In this document: in pieces, positions 19,322 through 28,158 of the stretch
How positions within the stretch are numbered: position 1 is the stretch's first letter
Layout of the letters: each line of letters begins with the position of its first letter
Source: Aliarcobacter thereius LMG 24486
GTDB taxonomy: Bacteria; Campylobacterota; Campylobacteria; Campylobacterales; Arcobacteraceae
Assembly: GCF_004214815.1 (NCBI RefSeq)
Contig: NZ_CP035926.1
Span: 248,001 to 312,000 of the forward strand
Direction of reading: 5' to 3'
DNA: 64,000 nucleotides
Translations under genes and position numbers: made by a program
Notes under the pieces: generated by a model
The model's database searches: none
Seen by the model: only the letters and a program-made list of their open reading frames with translations
Told to the model about the DNA's origin: nothing

Positions 19322-22051
19322 ATGGAAAAATATTTAGCATTAAAAGCAAGTGCAGGAAGTGGTAAAACTTTTGCACTAACCGTAAGATATATTAGTTTAT
19401 TGTTACTTGGTGCAAATCCAAATGAGATTTTAACTTTAACATTTACAAATAAAGCAGCATCTCAAATGGGTGAGAGGATATTGGATACTCTGCAAAAATT
19501 AGGAAGTGATGAAAGTTATTTAGAAGAGATCTCTAAAGTTTCTAAACTAAATAAATCTGAAATAATAGATAGAAAAGCAAAACTAATTGACTCTTTTACA
19601 AACTCAAGTTTGAGTATTTTTACAATAGATAAATTTGTAAATAAAATTTTAAAAGAGTTTAGTGGATATATTGGAGTAAGTGATGATTTCGAAATATTAA
19701 GTGATGATGAAGAACTTTTAGGACTTCATTTTTTAAATTCACTTGATGAAAAATTATATAAAGATTTGATTGATTTTTCAATATATGAAAAGAAAAAATT
19801 TAATTCTATTTTCTCTTTATTTAAATTTCTAATTGAGAAGAATGAGAATATAAATTCAATAGAATTAGATGAAACTTTAATTGATAGTTTAAAATCAGAG
19901 ATTTTAAAAGAAGCTTTTAAAGTAAAAGATCATTTTTTATCTTGTGAACTTGCTAGTGCAAGTGCAAAAAAAGCAGTATCTTTTGAAAATTTTGAAGAGT
20001 TGTTTTCTACAACTTGGATAGAAAAAGAGAGTTTATATGATTACTCTTATTTCAAAAAGTGTGCAGATGAAAATATAAATTTAATCTTTTTAAGATTAAA
20101 AGAAATATTTAAACAATATTACAAAATAAGATCAGCATATAGTCTTAGTAAAATTTCAAATTTATATTTAGCTTTTAAAGAGTTTAAAAGAACTTTTAAT
20201 AAAAGAAAGAATTATTATGAGTTTAGTGATATTTCAAATATGGTTTATGAGCTTCTTAGCTCGAAAATAGACAAAGATTTTTTATATTTTAGATTAGATA
20301 GCAAGTATAATCATATTTTGATAGATGAATTCCAAGATACGTCAATTCTACAATATAAAATTTTATATCCATTAATTGAAGAAATAATTTCAAGTACTAA
20401 CGATAAATTCAAAACCTTTTTTTATGTTGGAGATCCAAAACAGAGTATTTATAGATTTAGAGGTGGAAATAAAAAGCTATTTGATTATGTATTAGAACAA
20501 AATAATCAGATAGTTTTAGATAGTTTAAATACAAATTATAGATCACATAAGGTTTTAGTAGATTTTGTAAATAGTAATTTTTTATCTTTGACAAATTATT
20601 CTTATCAAGAGCAAAATTGTATAAAAGCAGGTGGATATATTGAGGTTTTTGAAGATGAAGAACTTTTAAATGAAGATAAGTTTGTAAATATTAAGAATAA
20701 GATTAATGAACTTTTGAAAGAGGGAATTAACGAAAATGATATAGCAGTTTTATGCTATACAAATAGCGATGTTTTAGAACTTTATTACTATTTAAAAGAG
20801 AGTATAAAAGAGATAAAAATACGAACTGATATGAGTTCAAAATTAATAAATTCACAAAATGTAAAAGCTATAATAAATTTAATAAAATATATCTATTTTA
20901 AAGAAGAGATTTATAAAGAGAATTATAATGCTTTAATTGGAAAAAGCATTAATAGCAATATAGATACTGATTTTTACTTTGAAGAAAAATCAGTTTATGA
21001 GATTGTGCATACTTTAGCATATAAATATGACTTAATGGATGAAAATATAATTCAACTTTTAGGAAATTTAAACTCTTACAAAAATATTGTTGAGTTTGTT
21101 TATAATATTGATAAATTAGAAACTAGTATTGAAAATAGTGAGAATAGTGGTTTGCAAATTCTTACAATTTTTAAATCAAAAGGTTTAGAATTTCATACAG
21201 TTATAGTTCTTGATAGAATTAAAAGAAAGAGTTATGATAGAAGCTCACTTCTTTTTTCATATAAAAATATAGAGTTAGAAAATATATATTATAAAATAAA
21301 AGGATATGAAAGTTTTGATGAAGATTATAAAAAAGCTTTAGAAGATGAAAAATCCTTAGTTGAAGATGATGAAAAAAATGTTCTTTATGTAGCTCTTACA
21401 AGAGCAAAATCCAATATGATTATATTTAAAAAAACAAAATCATCAGCTTTTGATATTTTAAATATGAAAGATATCAAAATTGGAGAGCTAGTTAGAAGTA
21501 AAATTATAGATAAAAAAGATGATATTGTAAAAGTTGAATATAATCCACTTTTTCTAGGTAAACAAGAGCAAAAAATAAAATCAGATATTAGCTTTAATGA
21601 TGAATATTTAAGAGCAAAATATATAGGACTTGCTACACACTACATTCTTGAAATGATGAATGATTTTACTCTTGATGAATTAGAATATACTTTAAAACTT
21701 GCAAAAAGTAGATATCTCAGTTTTTTAGCATATGAAGAGTTTGATAATATCAAGATATTAGTTTTAAATTTAATTACAAATGATATATTTATTAATCTTA
21801 TTAAAGATAAAGATAGATTTTCTGAACAGTATATTATGTATAAAGAAGAGTTAAAAATTATTGATTTACTACTATATAAAGATGGAATCTATACAATTAT
21901 TGATTATAAAACAACAAGTGAAATTTTAAGTTCACATAAAAATCAAGTAAGTTACTATAAAAAAGCAGTTGAAGATATTTTTAATACTAAAAATGTAGAA
22001 GCATATTTAATATATTTAAAAGAGAATAAAGTAGAAATATTAAAAGTATAA
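19322..22051 (+). CDS. addA: RecB-like/AddA-type helicase-nuclease
   Basis: A 909-residue UvrD-superfamily helicase with a C-terminal nuclease, used in double-strand-break end processing. Walker A is at residues 8-16 (ASAGSGKTF). Other helicase motifs are LTFTNKAAS (Ia), LIDEFQDTS (II), YVGDPKQSIYRFRGG (III), NYRSH (IV), FKSKGLEFHTVIV (V) and YVALTRAKSNM (VI). The PD-(D/E)XK nuclease region has GLATHYILE near 769, IIDYKTT near 860 and QVSYYKKA near 878. No AddB partner is adjacent. No Shine-Dalgarno sequence precedes the ATG, and a TATAGT -10 lies only 10 bases before it, so the mRNA may be nearly leaderless. The protein is shorter than Bacillus AddA (about 1230). Confidence 0.85.
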   Translation: MEKYLALKASAGSGKTFALTVRYISLLLLGANPNEILTLTFTNKAASQMGERILDTLQKLGSDESYLEEISKVSKLNKSEIIDRKAKLIDSFTNSSLSIFTIDKFVNKILKEFSGYIGVSDDFEILSDDEELLGLHFLNSLDEKLYKDLIDFSIYEKKKFNSIFSLFKFLIEKNENINSIELDETLIDSLKSEILKEAFKVKDHFLSCELASASAKKAVSFENFEELFSTTWIEKESLYDYSYFKKCADENINLIFLRLKEIFKQYYKIRSAYSLSKISNLYLAFKEFKRTFNKRKNYYEFSDISNMVYELLSSKIDKDFLYFRLDSKYNHILIDEFQDTSILQYKILYPLIEEIISSTNDKFKTFFYVGDPKQSIYRFRGGNKKLFDYVLEQNNQIVLDSLNTNYRSHKVLVDFVNSNFLSLTNYSYQEQNCIKAGGYIEVFEDEELLNEDKFVNIKNKINELLKEGINENDIAVLCYTNSDVLELYYYLKESIKEIKIRTDMSSKLINSQNVKAIINLIKYIYFKEEIYKENYNALIGKSINSNIDTDFYFEEKSVYEIVHTLAYKYDLMDENIIQLLGNLNSYKNIVEFVYNIDKLETSIENSENSGLQILTIFKSKGLEFHTVIVLDRIKRKSYDRSSLLFSYKNIELENIYYKIKGYESFDEDYKKALEDEKSLVEDDEKNVLYVALTRAKSNMIIFKKTKSSAFDILNMKDIKIGELVRSKIIDKKDDIVKVEYNPLFLGKQEQKIKSDISFNDEYLRAKYIGLATHYILEMMNDFTLDELEYTLKLAKSRYLSFLAYEEFDNIKILVLNLITNDIFINLIKDKDRFSEQYIMYKEELKIIDLLLYKDGIYTIIDYKTTSEILSSHKNQVSYYKKAVEDIFNTKNVEAYLIYLKENKVEILKV

Positions 22052-22054
22052 AAA

Positions 22055-22079
22055 AAGCGAAGGTAAAAAACCTTCGCTT
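22055..22079. terminator. Bidirectional intrinsic terminator
   Basis: A 10-bp perfect stem (AAGCGAAGGT, 22055-22064, with 22070-22079) has a 5-base A loop. It separates the convergent addA and atpB genes. Confidence 0.85.
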
Positions 22080-22106
22080 CAAGAAATAGTATAATTACTA
22101 TTTTTC

Positions 22107-22790
22107 TTAGTGTTCTTCTTCCATCATAATTGAACCAGCAATATAAACATAAGTAAGAATACAAAAAATAAATGCTTGTAAAACACCCATTACAGCTAAA
22201 AGGAAAAATCCTGGTAATGGTAAAATCCAAGGTACTAGCATTAAAAGTACCATTAAGAACATATCATCTCCTCTTACAGAACCAAATAACCTAAAAGATA
22301 ATGAGATTATTCTTGAGAAATGAGATATGATTTCTATTGGGAACATTAAAGGAGCTAAGATTGGTAAAGGTCCCATGAAGTGTTTAAAATAGTTTATAAC
22401 ACCATTTGTTTTTATACCTAAGTAGTTGTAGTAAACAAATACCATAATAGCTAAAGCTGCAGTGAAGTTAATATTACTTGTTGGAGCTTCAAATCCTGGG
22501 ATAACTCCCATCATATTACTAACAAAAATAATTAAAGCTAGTGTTCCAATAAGTGGCATATATCTTCTTGCATTTTGTTCACCCATAGAGTCTCTACCCA
22601 TTGCAATAATTCCACCTACAAATGCTTCCATAACATTTTGGCTTCCTGTTGGAACTAGTTGAAGCCTTCTTGTAGCCAATATTGAAACTACAAAAATAAT
22701 TAGAACTACTAAAGCTAAGTGAGATAGAATAATCCACACTTGATCGTGTCCACCAATAGTTCCTAAGAATGTAAACAATCTTCCTTCCAT
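22107..22790 (-). CDS. atpB: ATP synthase F0 subunit a
   Basis: Subunit a of F-type ATP synthase, 227 residues, forms the proton half-channels against the c-ring. Five to six membrane segments are visible. The essential arginine lies in SLSFRLFGSVRGDD. It stands apart from other atp genes, as I recall for Campylobacterota generally. The family's usual RLFGN is RLFGS here. A TATAAT -10 (22834-22839, minus strand) precedes it, so it is probably monocistronic. Confidence 0.95.
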   Translation of the reverse strand: MEGRLFTFLGTIGGHDQVWIILSHLALVVLIIFVVSILATRRLQLVPTGSQNVMEAFVGGIIAMGRDSMGEQNARRYMPLIGTLALIIFVSNMMGVIPGFEAPTSNINFTAALAIMVFVYYNYLGIKTNGVINYFKHFMGPLPILAPLMFPIEIISHFSRIISLSFRLFGSVRGDDMFLMVLLMLVPWILPLPGFFLLAVMGVLQAFIFCILTYVYIAGSIMMEEEH

Positions 22791-22833
22791 TTTCTTCCTT
22801 TTTTCTTTTCTACAAATACTAAATTATGTGACG

Positions 22834-22839
22834 ATTATA
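22834..22839 (-). promoter_or_regulatory. atpB promoter -10 element
   Basis: The minus strand reads TTAATATTATAATCGTC about 44 bases before the atpB ATG, in the 90-base gap to ilvA. Confidence 0.4.
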
Positions 22840-22880
22840 ATATTAATTTTCTAAAATCTATATAAATAAATAAAATTAAT

Positions 22881-24086
22881 CTAAATTTGTTTAAATTTGT
22901 ATCCGTTTTGTTTCAATTTTTCTCTAATCAGTTCTTGATGTTCTTCACCTTTTGTTGCTAATGCAATTGTTACATGAGCTTCTCCAAAATCTAGTTTTAA
23001 AGAGTTTCTATCAAAATCTATTTGAACAATATTTGCTGAGCAAGATGTAAAAATATCTGTTAGATTTTGTAATGCTCCTGGTTTGTCCATTAAAGTTACA
23101 ATTAAATTCATTTTTCTATGAGATTTTATTAAACCTTTTTCAATAATAAGAGAAAGCATTGTTACATCGATATTCCCACCACTAACAACTGCACAAATTT
23201 TCTTTCCACTAACATTTATTTTATCATGCATTATTGCAGCAACACTAACTGCACCTGCTCCTTCAACCATTAATTTATGTTTTTCAAGTAAAAACAAAAT
23301 TGCATTTGCTGTTTCATTATCACTTACTTCAACTATTTCATCTACATATTCCAAAATAATATCAAGTAGTTTTGGAGTTACATCACGAACAGCAATTCCA
23401 TCTGCAATTGTTCTAACACTACTTGAATCAATTGGCATTCTTGCTTCAAAGCTATCTTTCATCCCTCTTGCACCACTTGCAACAACACCAGTTATTTTAA
23501 TATTTGGATTTATTGATTTTGCAGCTATTGCAATACCAGCTATTAAACCACCACCACCAATTGGTACAACAATTTCATCAGTGTCATCAATATTTTCTAA
23601 AACTTCTAAGGCAATTGTTCCTTGACCTGCTATTACTTCATCATCTGCAAAAGGGTGAACGAACTCTTTATTTTTTTCTTTTGCAAATTTAATTGCACTT
23701 GCATATGCTTCATCAAAGTTTTCACCTGTTAAAACAACATTTGCACCATAAGAACGAACACCACTAACTTTTGTTAAAGGAGTAGCTTCTGGCATAAAAA
23801 TAGTTGCTTCACAGCCAAAATATTGTGCAGCAAAAGCTAAGCCTTGAGCATGATTTCCAGCACTTGCAGCAACAACACCAGCTTCTCTTTTTTTATCATC
23901 AAGCATTGCAACTTTATTAAAAGCACCTCTTAATTTAAAACTACCAGTTATTTGAAGATTGTCCTCTTTTAAATAAACTTCAGCATTTTTCTCTTTACTT
24001 AAAATTGGAGCTTTCATTAAAGGAGTTTTTGAGATTGTGTTTTCTAATCTTTTCTTTGCATCTTTTATATCATTTAGTGTAATCAT
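22881..24086 (-). CDS. ilvA: Threonine ammonia-lyase, catabolic-length form with ACT domain
   Basis: PLP-dependent threonine deaminase, 401 residues, converts threonine to 2-oxobutanoate for isoleucine synthesis. The PLP lysine is Lys51 in GSFKLRGA. SAGNHAQG is near residue 93 and the glycine-rich PIGGGGLIAG loop near 177. A single ACT domain occupies about residues 325-400 (MNLIVTLMDKPGALQNL). It is shorter than E. coli IlvA (514), which carries two regulatory domains. The threonine source thrC lies 5 kb away on the same strand. Confidence 0.93.
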   Translation of the reverse strand: MITLNDIKDAKKRLENTISKTPLMKAPILSKEKNAEVYLKEDNLQITGSFKLRGAFNKVAMLDDKKREAGVVAASAGNHAQGLAFAAQYFGCEATIFMPEATPLTKVSGVRSYGANVVLTGENFDEAYASAIKFAKEKNKEFVHPFADDEVIAGQGTIALEVLENIDDTDEIVVPIGGGGLIAGIAIAAKSINPNIKITGVVASGARGMKDSFEARMPIDSSSVRTIADGIAVRDVTPKLLDIILEYVDEIVEVSDNETANAILFLLEKHKLMVEGAGAVSVAAIMHDKINVSGKKICAVVSGGNIDVTMLSLIIEKGLIKSHRKMNLIVTLMDKPGALQNLTDIFTSCSANIVQIDFDRNSLKLDFGEAHVTIALATKGEEHQELIREKLKQNGYKFKQI

Positions 24087-24171
24087 TTTCTGTCTTTTTT
24101 AGGAATTTTAAAATTATTCTATCTAAAATCAAATTAAAGCTATTAAGATAAGATGATTAAAAAAGAGATAA

Positions 24172-24189
24172 TAAGAGAGATTTCTCTTA
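24172..24189 (-). terminator. Terminator downstream of metE
   Basis: A 7-bp stem (TAAGAGA with TCTCTTA, loop GATT) lies 12 bases past the metE stop. On the minus strand it is followed after a few bases by CUCUUUUUU. The stem is modest, so efficiency is uncertain. Confidence 0.45.
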
Positions 24190-24200
24190 CTATCTATAAA

Positions 24201-26465
24201 TTATAAGTTTTTTACTATTTTTACAGCTTCAACAAGGTTTTTTAAACTCTGTTTAACTTCTGGCCATTTTCTTGTTTTTAATCCACAATCAGGATTTATC
24301 CACAACTGTTCTTTTGGTAATACTTCAATTAAAGCTTTAATTTGATTAACCATCTCTTCAACACTTGGAACTCTTGGACTATGGATATCGTAAATTCCAG
24401 GTGCAATTTCATTTTTATAGTTTGTCTCTTTAAAAATTTTTAAAAGTCTATTTCCACTTCTTGCAGTTTCGATAGAGATAACATCAGCATCCATTGCTTC
24501 AATAGTTTTTATAATATCATTGAAATCACTATAACACATATGAGTATGAATTTGAGTATCAATTTTTGCACTACTAACACTTAGTTTAAAGTTATCAACT
24601 GCCCATTTTTCATAGTTTTTTATATTTTCAGTTCTTAAAGGATAACCCTCTTTAAATGCTGCTTCATCAACTTGAATCATTTTAATCCCAGCATTTTGTA
24701 AATCATCTACCTCTTTATTTATTGCAAGAGCTATCTGTTTTGTAACTTCACTTCTAGCAATATCATCTCTTACAAAAGACCAATTTAATATAGTAACAGG
24801 ACCTGTTAGCATTCCTTTTACTATTTTTTTAGTTTTGCTTTGAGCATATTTAATCCAATCAACAGTCATGGCTTTTGGTCTGCTTACATCACCAAAAATT
24901 ACAGGAGGTTTTACACATCTACTTCCATACGATTGAACCCAAGCATTTTTTGTAAATATAAAACCATCAAGTAATTCACCAAAGTACTCAACCATATCAT
25001 TTCTTTCTGGCTCTCCATGAACTAAAACATCAAGTCCAATTTCATCTTGAAATGCAATACAATCATCAATGTATTTTTTGATTTCATTTTCATATTGCTC
25101 TTTTGAAATATTGTTTAATTTATAGTTTTTTCTATTTTCTCTTATTTCAGGAGTTTGTGGAAATGAACCAATAGTTGTAGTTGCAAGTGCATCATAGTTG
25201 AAAAAATCTCTTTGAATTTTTATTCTATCTTCAAATTTATCAGTTCTTTCAAGTTTTTTAAGATTTTTAACTTCATCTTGAACCTCTTTTTTATGAATTC
25301 TTGTAGATTCTTCTCTTTTTTTATTATCTTCTTTATTTTTTTTAATACTTGCTTCATCATCTAAAGATAATTTTTCATTAAAAAATATTTTAGAGATAAG
25401 TCTTAATTCAGTTAATTTTTCTATTGCAAATGCTAAAGAACTTTTTATCTCTTTATCCAAATTCTCTTCATATTTTAAACCATAAGGAACATGTAGTAAT
25501 GAACAAGAAGTTCCAATAATTAATCTATCTTTTGGAACAATTTTTGAAATATCTTCCAATAAAGTAACTTTCTTTTCAAAATTACTTTTCCAGATATTTC
25601 TACCATCAATTACTCCAGCTATTAACACTTTATTAGAATTAGCTATTAAATCTAAAACTTCTTTATTTTTTTCTCCATAAACAAAATCTAAAGCTAAAGC
25701 CCAAATTGGTGTATTTACTAATATTTTACTAGCTTCATTTGAGTGCTCAAAATATGTACTTACAACAATTTTTATATTTGAAGATACATTAGCTAGTTCA
25801 TCATATAATGGTTTTAATAAAGATAAAACTTTAGTATCAATATCTTTTGCAAAAAATGGTTCAGCAAATTCAACAACAATTTCATCATCTAGTTTTGAAA
25901 TCTCTTTTAATAGCTCTTTATAAACAGAAGTAACTTTGTTTATATGTAAGAAATTATCACTATTATCAACACTATTTGAAAGTGCTAAATATGTAATTGC
26001 ACCTATTAAATTTATTTTTGTTTTAATTCCTAGTTCTTTTGCCTCTTTATACTCATTAATTACTTTTTTTGGATTTAAAGAGAAATTTGTATCTTTTTCA
26101 AGTTCAGGAACTATATAATGGTAGTTTGTATTAAACCATTTAGTCATTTGCATAGCAACTCTTGTATCATCACCTCTTGCCATAGTAAAATATAATTCAC
26201 TCTCTTTTAAACCTTGAAATCTTTTTGGAATAGCTCCTAAAAGAACAGTTGTATCAAGCATATTGTCATAAAGTGAAAAATCATTTGATGATATAAAATC
26301 TATTTTTGCTTCTTTTTGATAAGTCCAGTGTCTTTGTCTTAAATTTTTTGAAATAAATTCTACTTCATTAAAATCAACTTTTTTTGCCCAAAATTCTTCT
26401 AAAACTCTTTTGAGTTCTCTTTTTTCTCCAATTCTTGGAAATCCTAATACATAGTTTTTTGACAT
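24201..26465 (-). CDS. metE: Cobalamin-independent methionine synthase
   Basis: MetE, 754 residues, transfers the methyl group from methyltetrahydropteroyl-glutamate to homocysteine with a zinc site. The N-terminal half starts with LGFPRIGEKRELKRVLEEFW. The C-terminal catalytic half has TTIGSFPQT, HGEPERNDMVEYF, and the zinc ligands in THMCYSDF and NPDCGLKTRKW. A Lys/Glu-rich linker (about residues 367-410) joins the halves. The leader contains two inverted repeats, one of terminator form just before the ribosome-binding site, so attenuation is possible. Confidence 0.97.
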   Translation of the reverse strand: MSKNYVLGFPRIGEKRELKRVLEEFWAKKVDFNEVEFISKNLRQRHWTYQKEAKIDFISSNDFSLYDNMLDTTVLLGAIPKRFQGLKESELYFTMARGDDTRVAMQMTKWFNTNYHYIVPELEKDTNFSLNPKKVINEYKEAKELGIKTKINLIGAITYLALSNSVDNSDNFLHINKVTSVYKELLKEISKLDDEIVVEFAEPFFAKDIDTKVLSLLKPLYDELANVSSNIKIVVSTYFEHSNEASKILVNTPIWALALDFVYGEKNKEVLDLIANSNKVLIAGVIDGRNIWKSNFEKKVTLLEDISKIVPKDRLIIGTSCSLLHVPYGLKYEENLDKEIKSSLAFAIEKLTELRLISKIFFNEKLSLDDEASIKKNKEDNKKREESTRIHKKEVQDEVKNLKKLERTDKFEDRIKIQRDFFNYDALATTTIGSFPQTPEIRENRKNYKLNNISKEQYENEIKKYIDDCIAFQDEIGLDVLVHGEPERNDMVEYFGELLDGFIFTKNAWVQSYGSRCVKPPVIFGDVSRPKAMTVDWIKYAQSKTKKIVKGMLTGPVTILNWSFVRDDIARSEVTKQIALAINKEVDDLQNAGIKMIQVDEAAFKEGYPLRTENIKNYEKWAVDNFKLSVSSAKIDTQIHTHMCYSDFNDIIKTIEAMDADVISIETARSGNRLLKIFKETNYKNEIAPGIYDIHSPRVPSVEEMVNQIKALIEVLPKEQLWINPDCGLKTRKWPEVKQSLKNLVEAVKIVKNL

Positions 26466-26485
26466 TATTAATCCTTAAATAAAAA

Positions 26486-26548
26486 GTTTCATATTTTTTG
26501 AAACCATAAATTATTTACTACTTGATTATTTAAATTACATAAGTAGTA
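26486..26548 (-). promoter_or_regulatory. metE 5' leader with two inverted repeats
   Basis: Reading the minus strand toward metE, TACTACTT and AAGTAGTA (26541-26548 and 26517-26524) form an 8-bp stem around 16 bases. A 6-bp stem follows (GTTTCA/TGAAAC, 26486-26491 with 26499-26504) and then UUUUU. The second hairpin lies only 14-20 bases before the metE ATG, so every metE mRNA started upstream of it must cross it. The layout resembles an attenuator. No known riboswitch was recognised, and the stems are short and AT-rich. Confidence 0.3.
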
Positions 26549-26555
26549 AAAACTA

Positions 26556-26577
26556 AAAAGCCTTTATTGAAAGCTTC
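26556..26577 (-). terminator. Probable terminator of the cysteine-rich unknown gene
   Basis: The minus strand forms AGCTTT-loop-AAAGGCT with one bulged G, followed by UUUUUAGUUUUU, about 43 bases after the stop of the 26620-26961 gene. Confidence 0.45.
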
Positions 26578-26619
26578 TATAAAATATTAATTGGTATTTA
26601 TTATAAAAATAATTTTAAA

Positions 26620-26961
26620 TTAAAGATTAATAAAAGGAGGATGAACGCCAGTTCTTCTAAAAGCAAAAAATGTACAATAAAATGGACATCTAGGAATATA
26701 TTTAAAAAGTCTTACTGCAAGAGCAGTTTTTCTTCTAAAGAAACAGTCGCAATGACAAGGTTTACTTGATTGTAATAAACAAGATTTTTGAAGTAAATCT
26801 TCTAATAAAGGTATCTCTTCATCTTTTTTGCTTACAATTTTAAGATTTGAAATAAATAAAGATTTGAAAGCAGCAGTAGTTCTGTGCAGAGTTAATACAC
26901 ATGAATATGCTTGAATTGAAGCTAATGCGAAATATTTTTTCCCAAAACCTTTAACTTTCAA
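26620..26961 (-). CDS. Small cysteine-rich protein of unknown function
   Basis: A 113-residue protein I do not recognise. Codons are AT-ending and AGA-rich like its neighbours, and an AAGGAAA ribosome-binding site precedes the TTG start, so it looks like a real gene. Seven cysteines are present (21, 61, 69, 71, 73, 92, 96). The striking part is CHCDC at 69-73, then RRKTALAVRLFKYIPRC and PFYC at 93-96, a layout that could bind zinc or an iron-sulfur cluster. Net charge is strongly positive. There is no signal peptide and no clear membrane span. It is divergent from trmD and upstream of metE, but terminator-like hairpins separate it from metE. Confidence 0.6.
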   Translation of the reverse strand: MKVKGFGKKYFALASIQAYSCVLTLHRTTAAFKSLFISNLKIVSKKDEEIPLLEDLLQKSCLLQSSKPCHCDCFFRRKTALAVRLFKYIPRCPFYCTFFAFRRTGVHPPFINL

Positions 26962-27070
26962 AGAATTTCCTTATATAATATGTTTGAAACTTTAAGAAAC
27001 ATTAACTTAATAATAAGTAAAACGAATTAAAGATATTATATTAACTTAACATTATGAAGGAGAAAAAGAG

Positions 27071-27748
27071 TTGAAGTTTACATTTGTAACACTTTTCCCA
27101 AATTTAATTGAACCATATTTTAAAGATTCAATATTAAAAAGAGCAGTTGAATCAAATTTTATATCATATGAGTTTTATAATCCTAGAGATTTTACAACAA
27201 ATAAGCACAAAAAAGTTGATGATACTATGATTGGTGGAGGAGCTGGAATGCTTCTTTTTTGTCAACCACTTTTTGATTGTTTAGATGAAATAAAAAGAAA
27301 AAATGAAGATACATATATAATATTCCCATTAGCAGCTGCAAAACCTTTTAGACAAAATGATGCAAAAAGATTAGCAAAAAAGAGAAATATAGTTTTTGTT
27401 AGTGGTAGATATGAAGGGATTGATGAAAGAGTTATTGAAAAATATGCAGATGAGGTTTTTAGTATAGGAGAGTATGTTTTAACAGGAGGTGAATTGCCAT
27501 CTCTTGTTATGGCAGATGCTATATCTAGGAACGTAGAAGAAGTTTTAGGAAATGAAGCATCATTAGAAGTTGAGAGTTATGAAAATAATCTTTTAGAAGC
27601 TCCTTCATTTTCAAAACCAGAAAATTATGAAAATTTAATTGTAGTTAAAGAATATTTAAAGGGAAACCATAGTAAAATTTGCGACTTAAAATTTCAGATG
27701 TCCGTTTGTAGGACGAAATACTATAGACCTAATAAGGAAAGAAGATGA
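27071..27748 (+). CDS. trmD: tRNA (guanine-N1)-methyltransferase
   Basis: TrmD, 225 residues, methylates G37 of tRNAs to prevent frameshifting, using a SPOUT trefoil knot that binds SAM. Motifs seen are [11 protein letters not shown] at the start, [28 protein letters not shown] near residue 110 and [21 protein letters not shown]. It starts at TTG with GAAGGAG 9 bases upstream. The stop overlaps the rplS ATG by four bases. Its C-terminus ends soon after the EYLKGNH region, so it is slightly short for the family. The usual upstream partners rpsP and rimM are absent here. Confidence 0.96.
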   Translation: MKFTFVTLFPNLIEPYFKDSILKRAVESNFISYEFYNPRDFTTNKHKKVDDTMIGGGAGMLLFCQPLFDCLDEIKRKNEDTYIIFPLAAAKPFRQNDAKRLAKKRNIVFVSGRYEGIDERVIEKYADEVFSIGEYVLTGGELPSLVMADAISRNVEEVLGNEASLEVESYENNLLEAPSFSKPENYENLIVVKEYLKGNHSKICDLKFQMSVCRTKYYRPNKERR

Positions 27749-28101
27749 AAAACAGATATATAGCAAGTTTTGAAGCAGCTCAAATAGCTTCAATTGAAGT
27801 TCCAGCATTTAGAGCAGGGGATAACCTAAGACTTGGTGTTGAAATTAAAGAGGGTGAAAAAAAGAGAGTTCAAACTTTTGAAGGTGTTGTAATTGGAAGA
27901 AGCGGAAACGGTGTTGATGCTACTTTTACTATTAGAAAATTAGGAGCAAATAATATTGGTGTTGAGAGAATTTTCCCACTATATTGTGAGTCTTTAAAAT
28001 CTATTGAAGTAATAAGAAGAGGGGATGTAAGAAGAGCAAAACTTAACTATCTTAAAACTTTAAAAGGTAAAGCCGCTAAAATTAAAGAGCTTAAAAAATA
28101 A
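27745..28101 (+). CDS. rplS: 50S ribosomal protein L19
   Basis: L19, 118 residues, lies at the 30S-50S interface. The family pattern is plain: [33 protein letters not shown], then [21 protein letters not shown] and a basic tail ([13 protein letters not shown]). It overlaps trmD (ATGA) and so is translationally coupled to it. Confidence 0.98.
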   Translation: MKNRYIASFEAAQIASIEVPAFRAGDNLRLGVEIKEGEKKRVQTFEGVVIGRSGNGVDATFTIRKLGANNIGVERIFPLYCESLKSIEVIRRGDVRRAKLNYLKTLKGKAAKIKELKK

Positions 28102-28105
28102 TAAG

Positions 28106-28122
28106 AAGAGTTTAAAACTCTT
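28106..28122 (+). terminator. Weak terminator after rplS
   Basis: A 6-bp stem (AAGAGT with ACTCTT, loop TTAAA) is followed by TTTTATT five bases past the rplS stop. The stem is short, so some read-through into the DedA gene is likely. Confidence 0.45.
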
Positions 28123-28158
28123 TTTATTAACTTACAAAAATACTAAAAATATAAAATT

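Noticed and set aside
21955-22230. Minus-strand frame bridging the addA end and atpB start of the 3' region
   Set aside because: It crosses a strong bidirectional terminator and overlaps two certain genes in other frames.
26639-26769. A plus-strand frame starting ATG at 26641 after GGAGG
   Set aside because: The GGAGG directly touches the ATG with no spacing, the product is only about 42 residues, and the minus strand carries a longer frame with native codon use.
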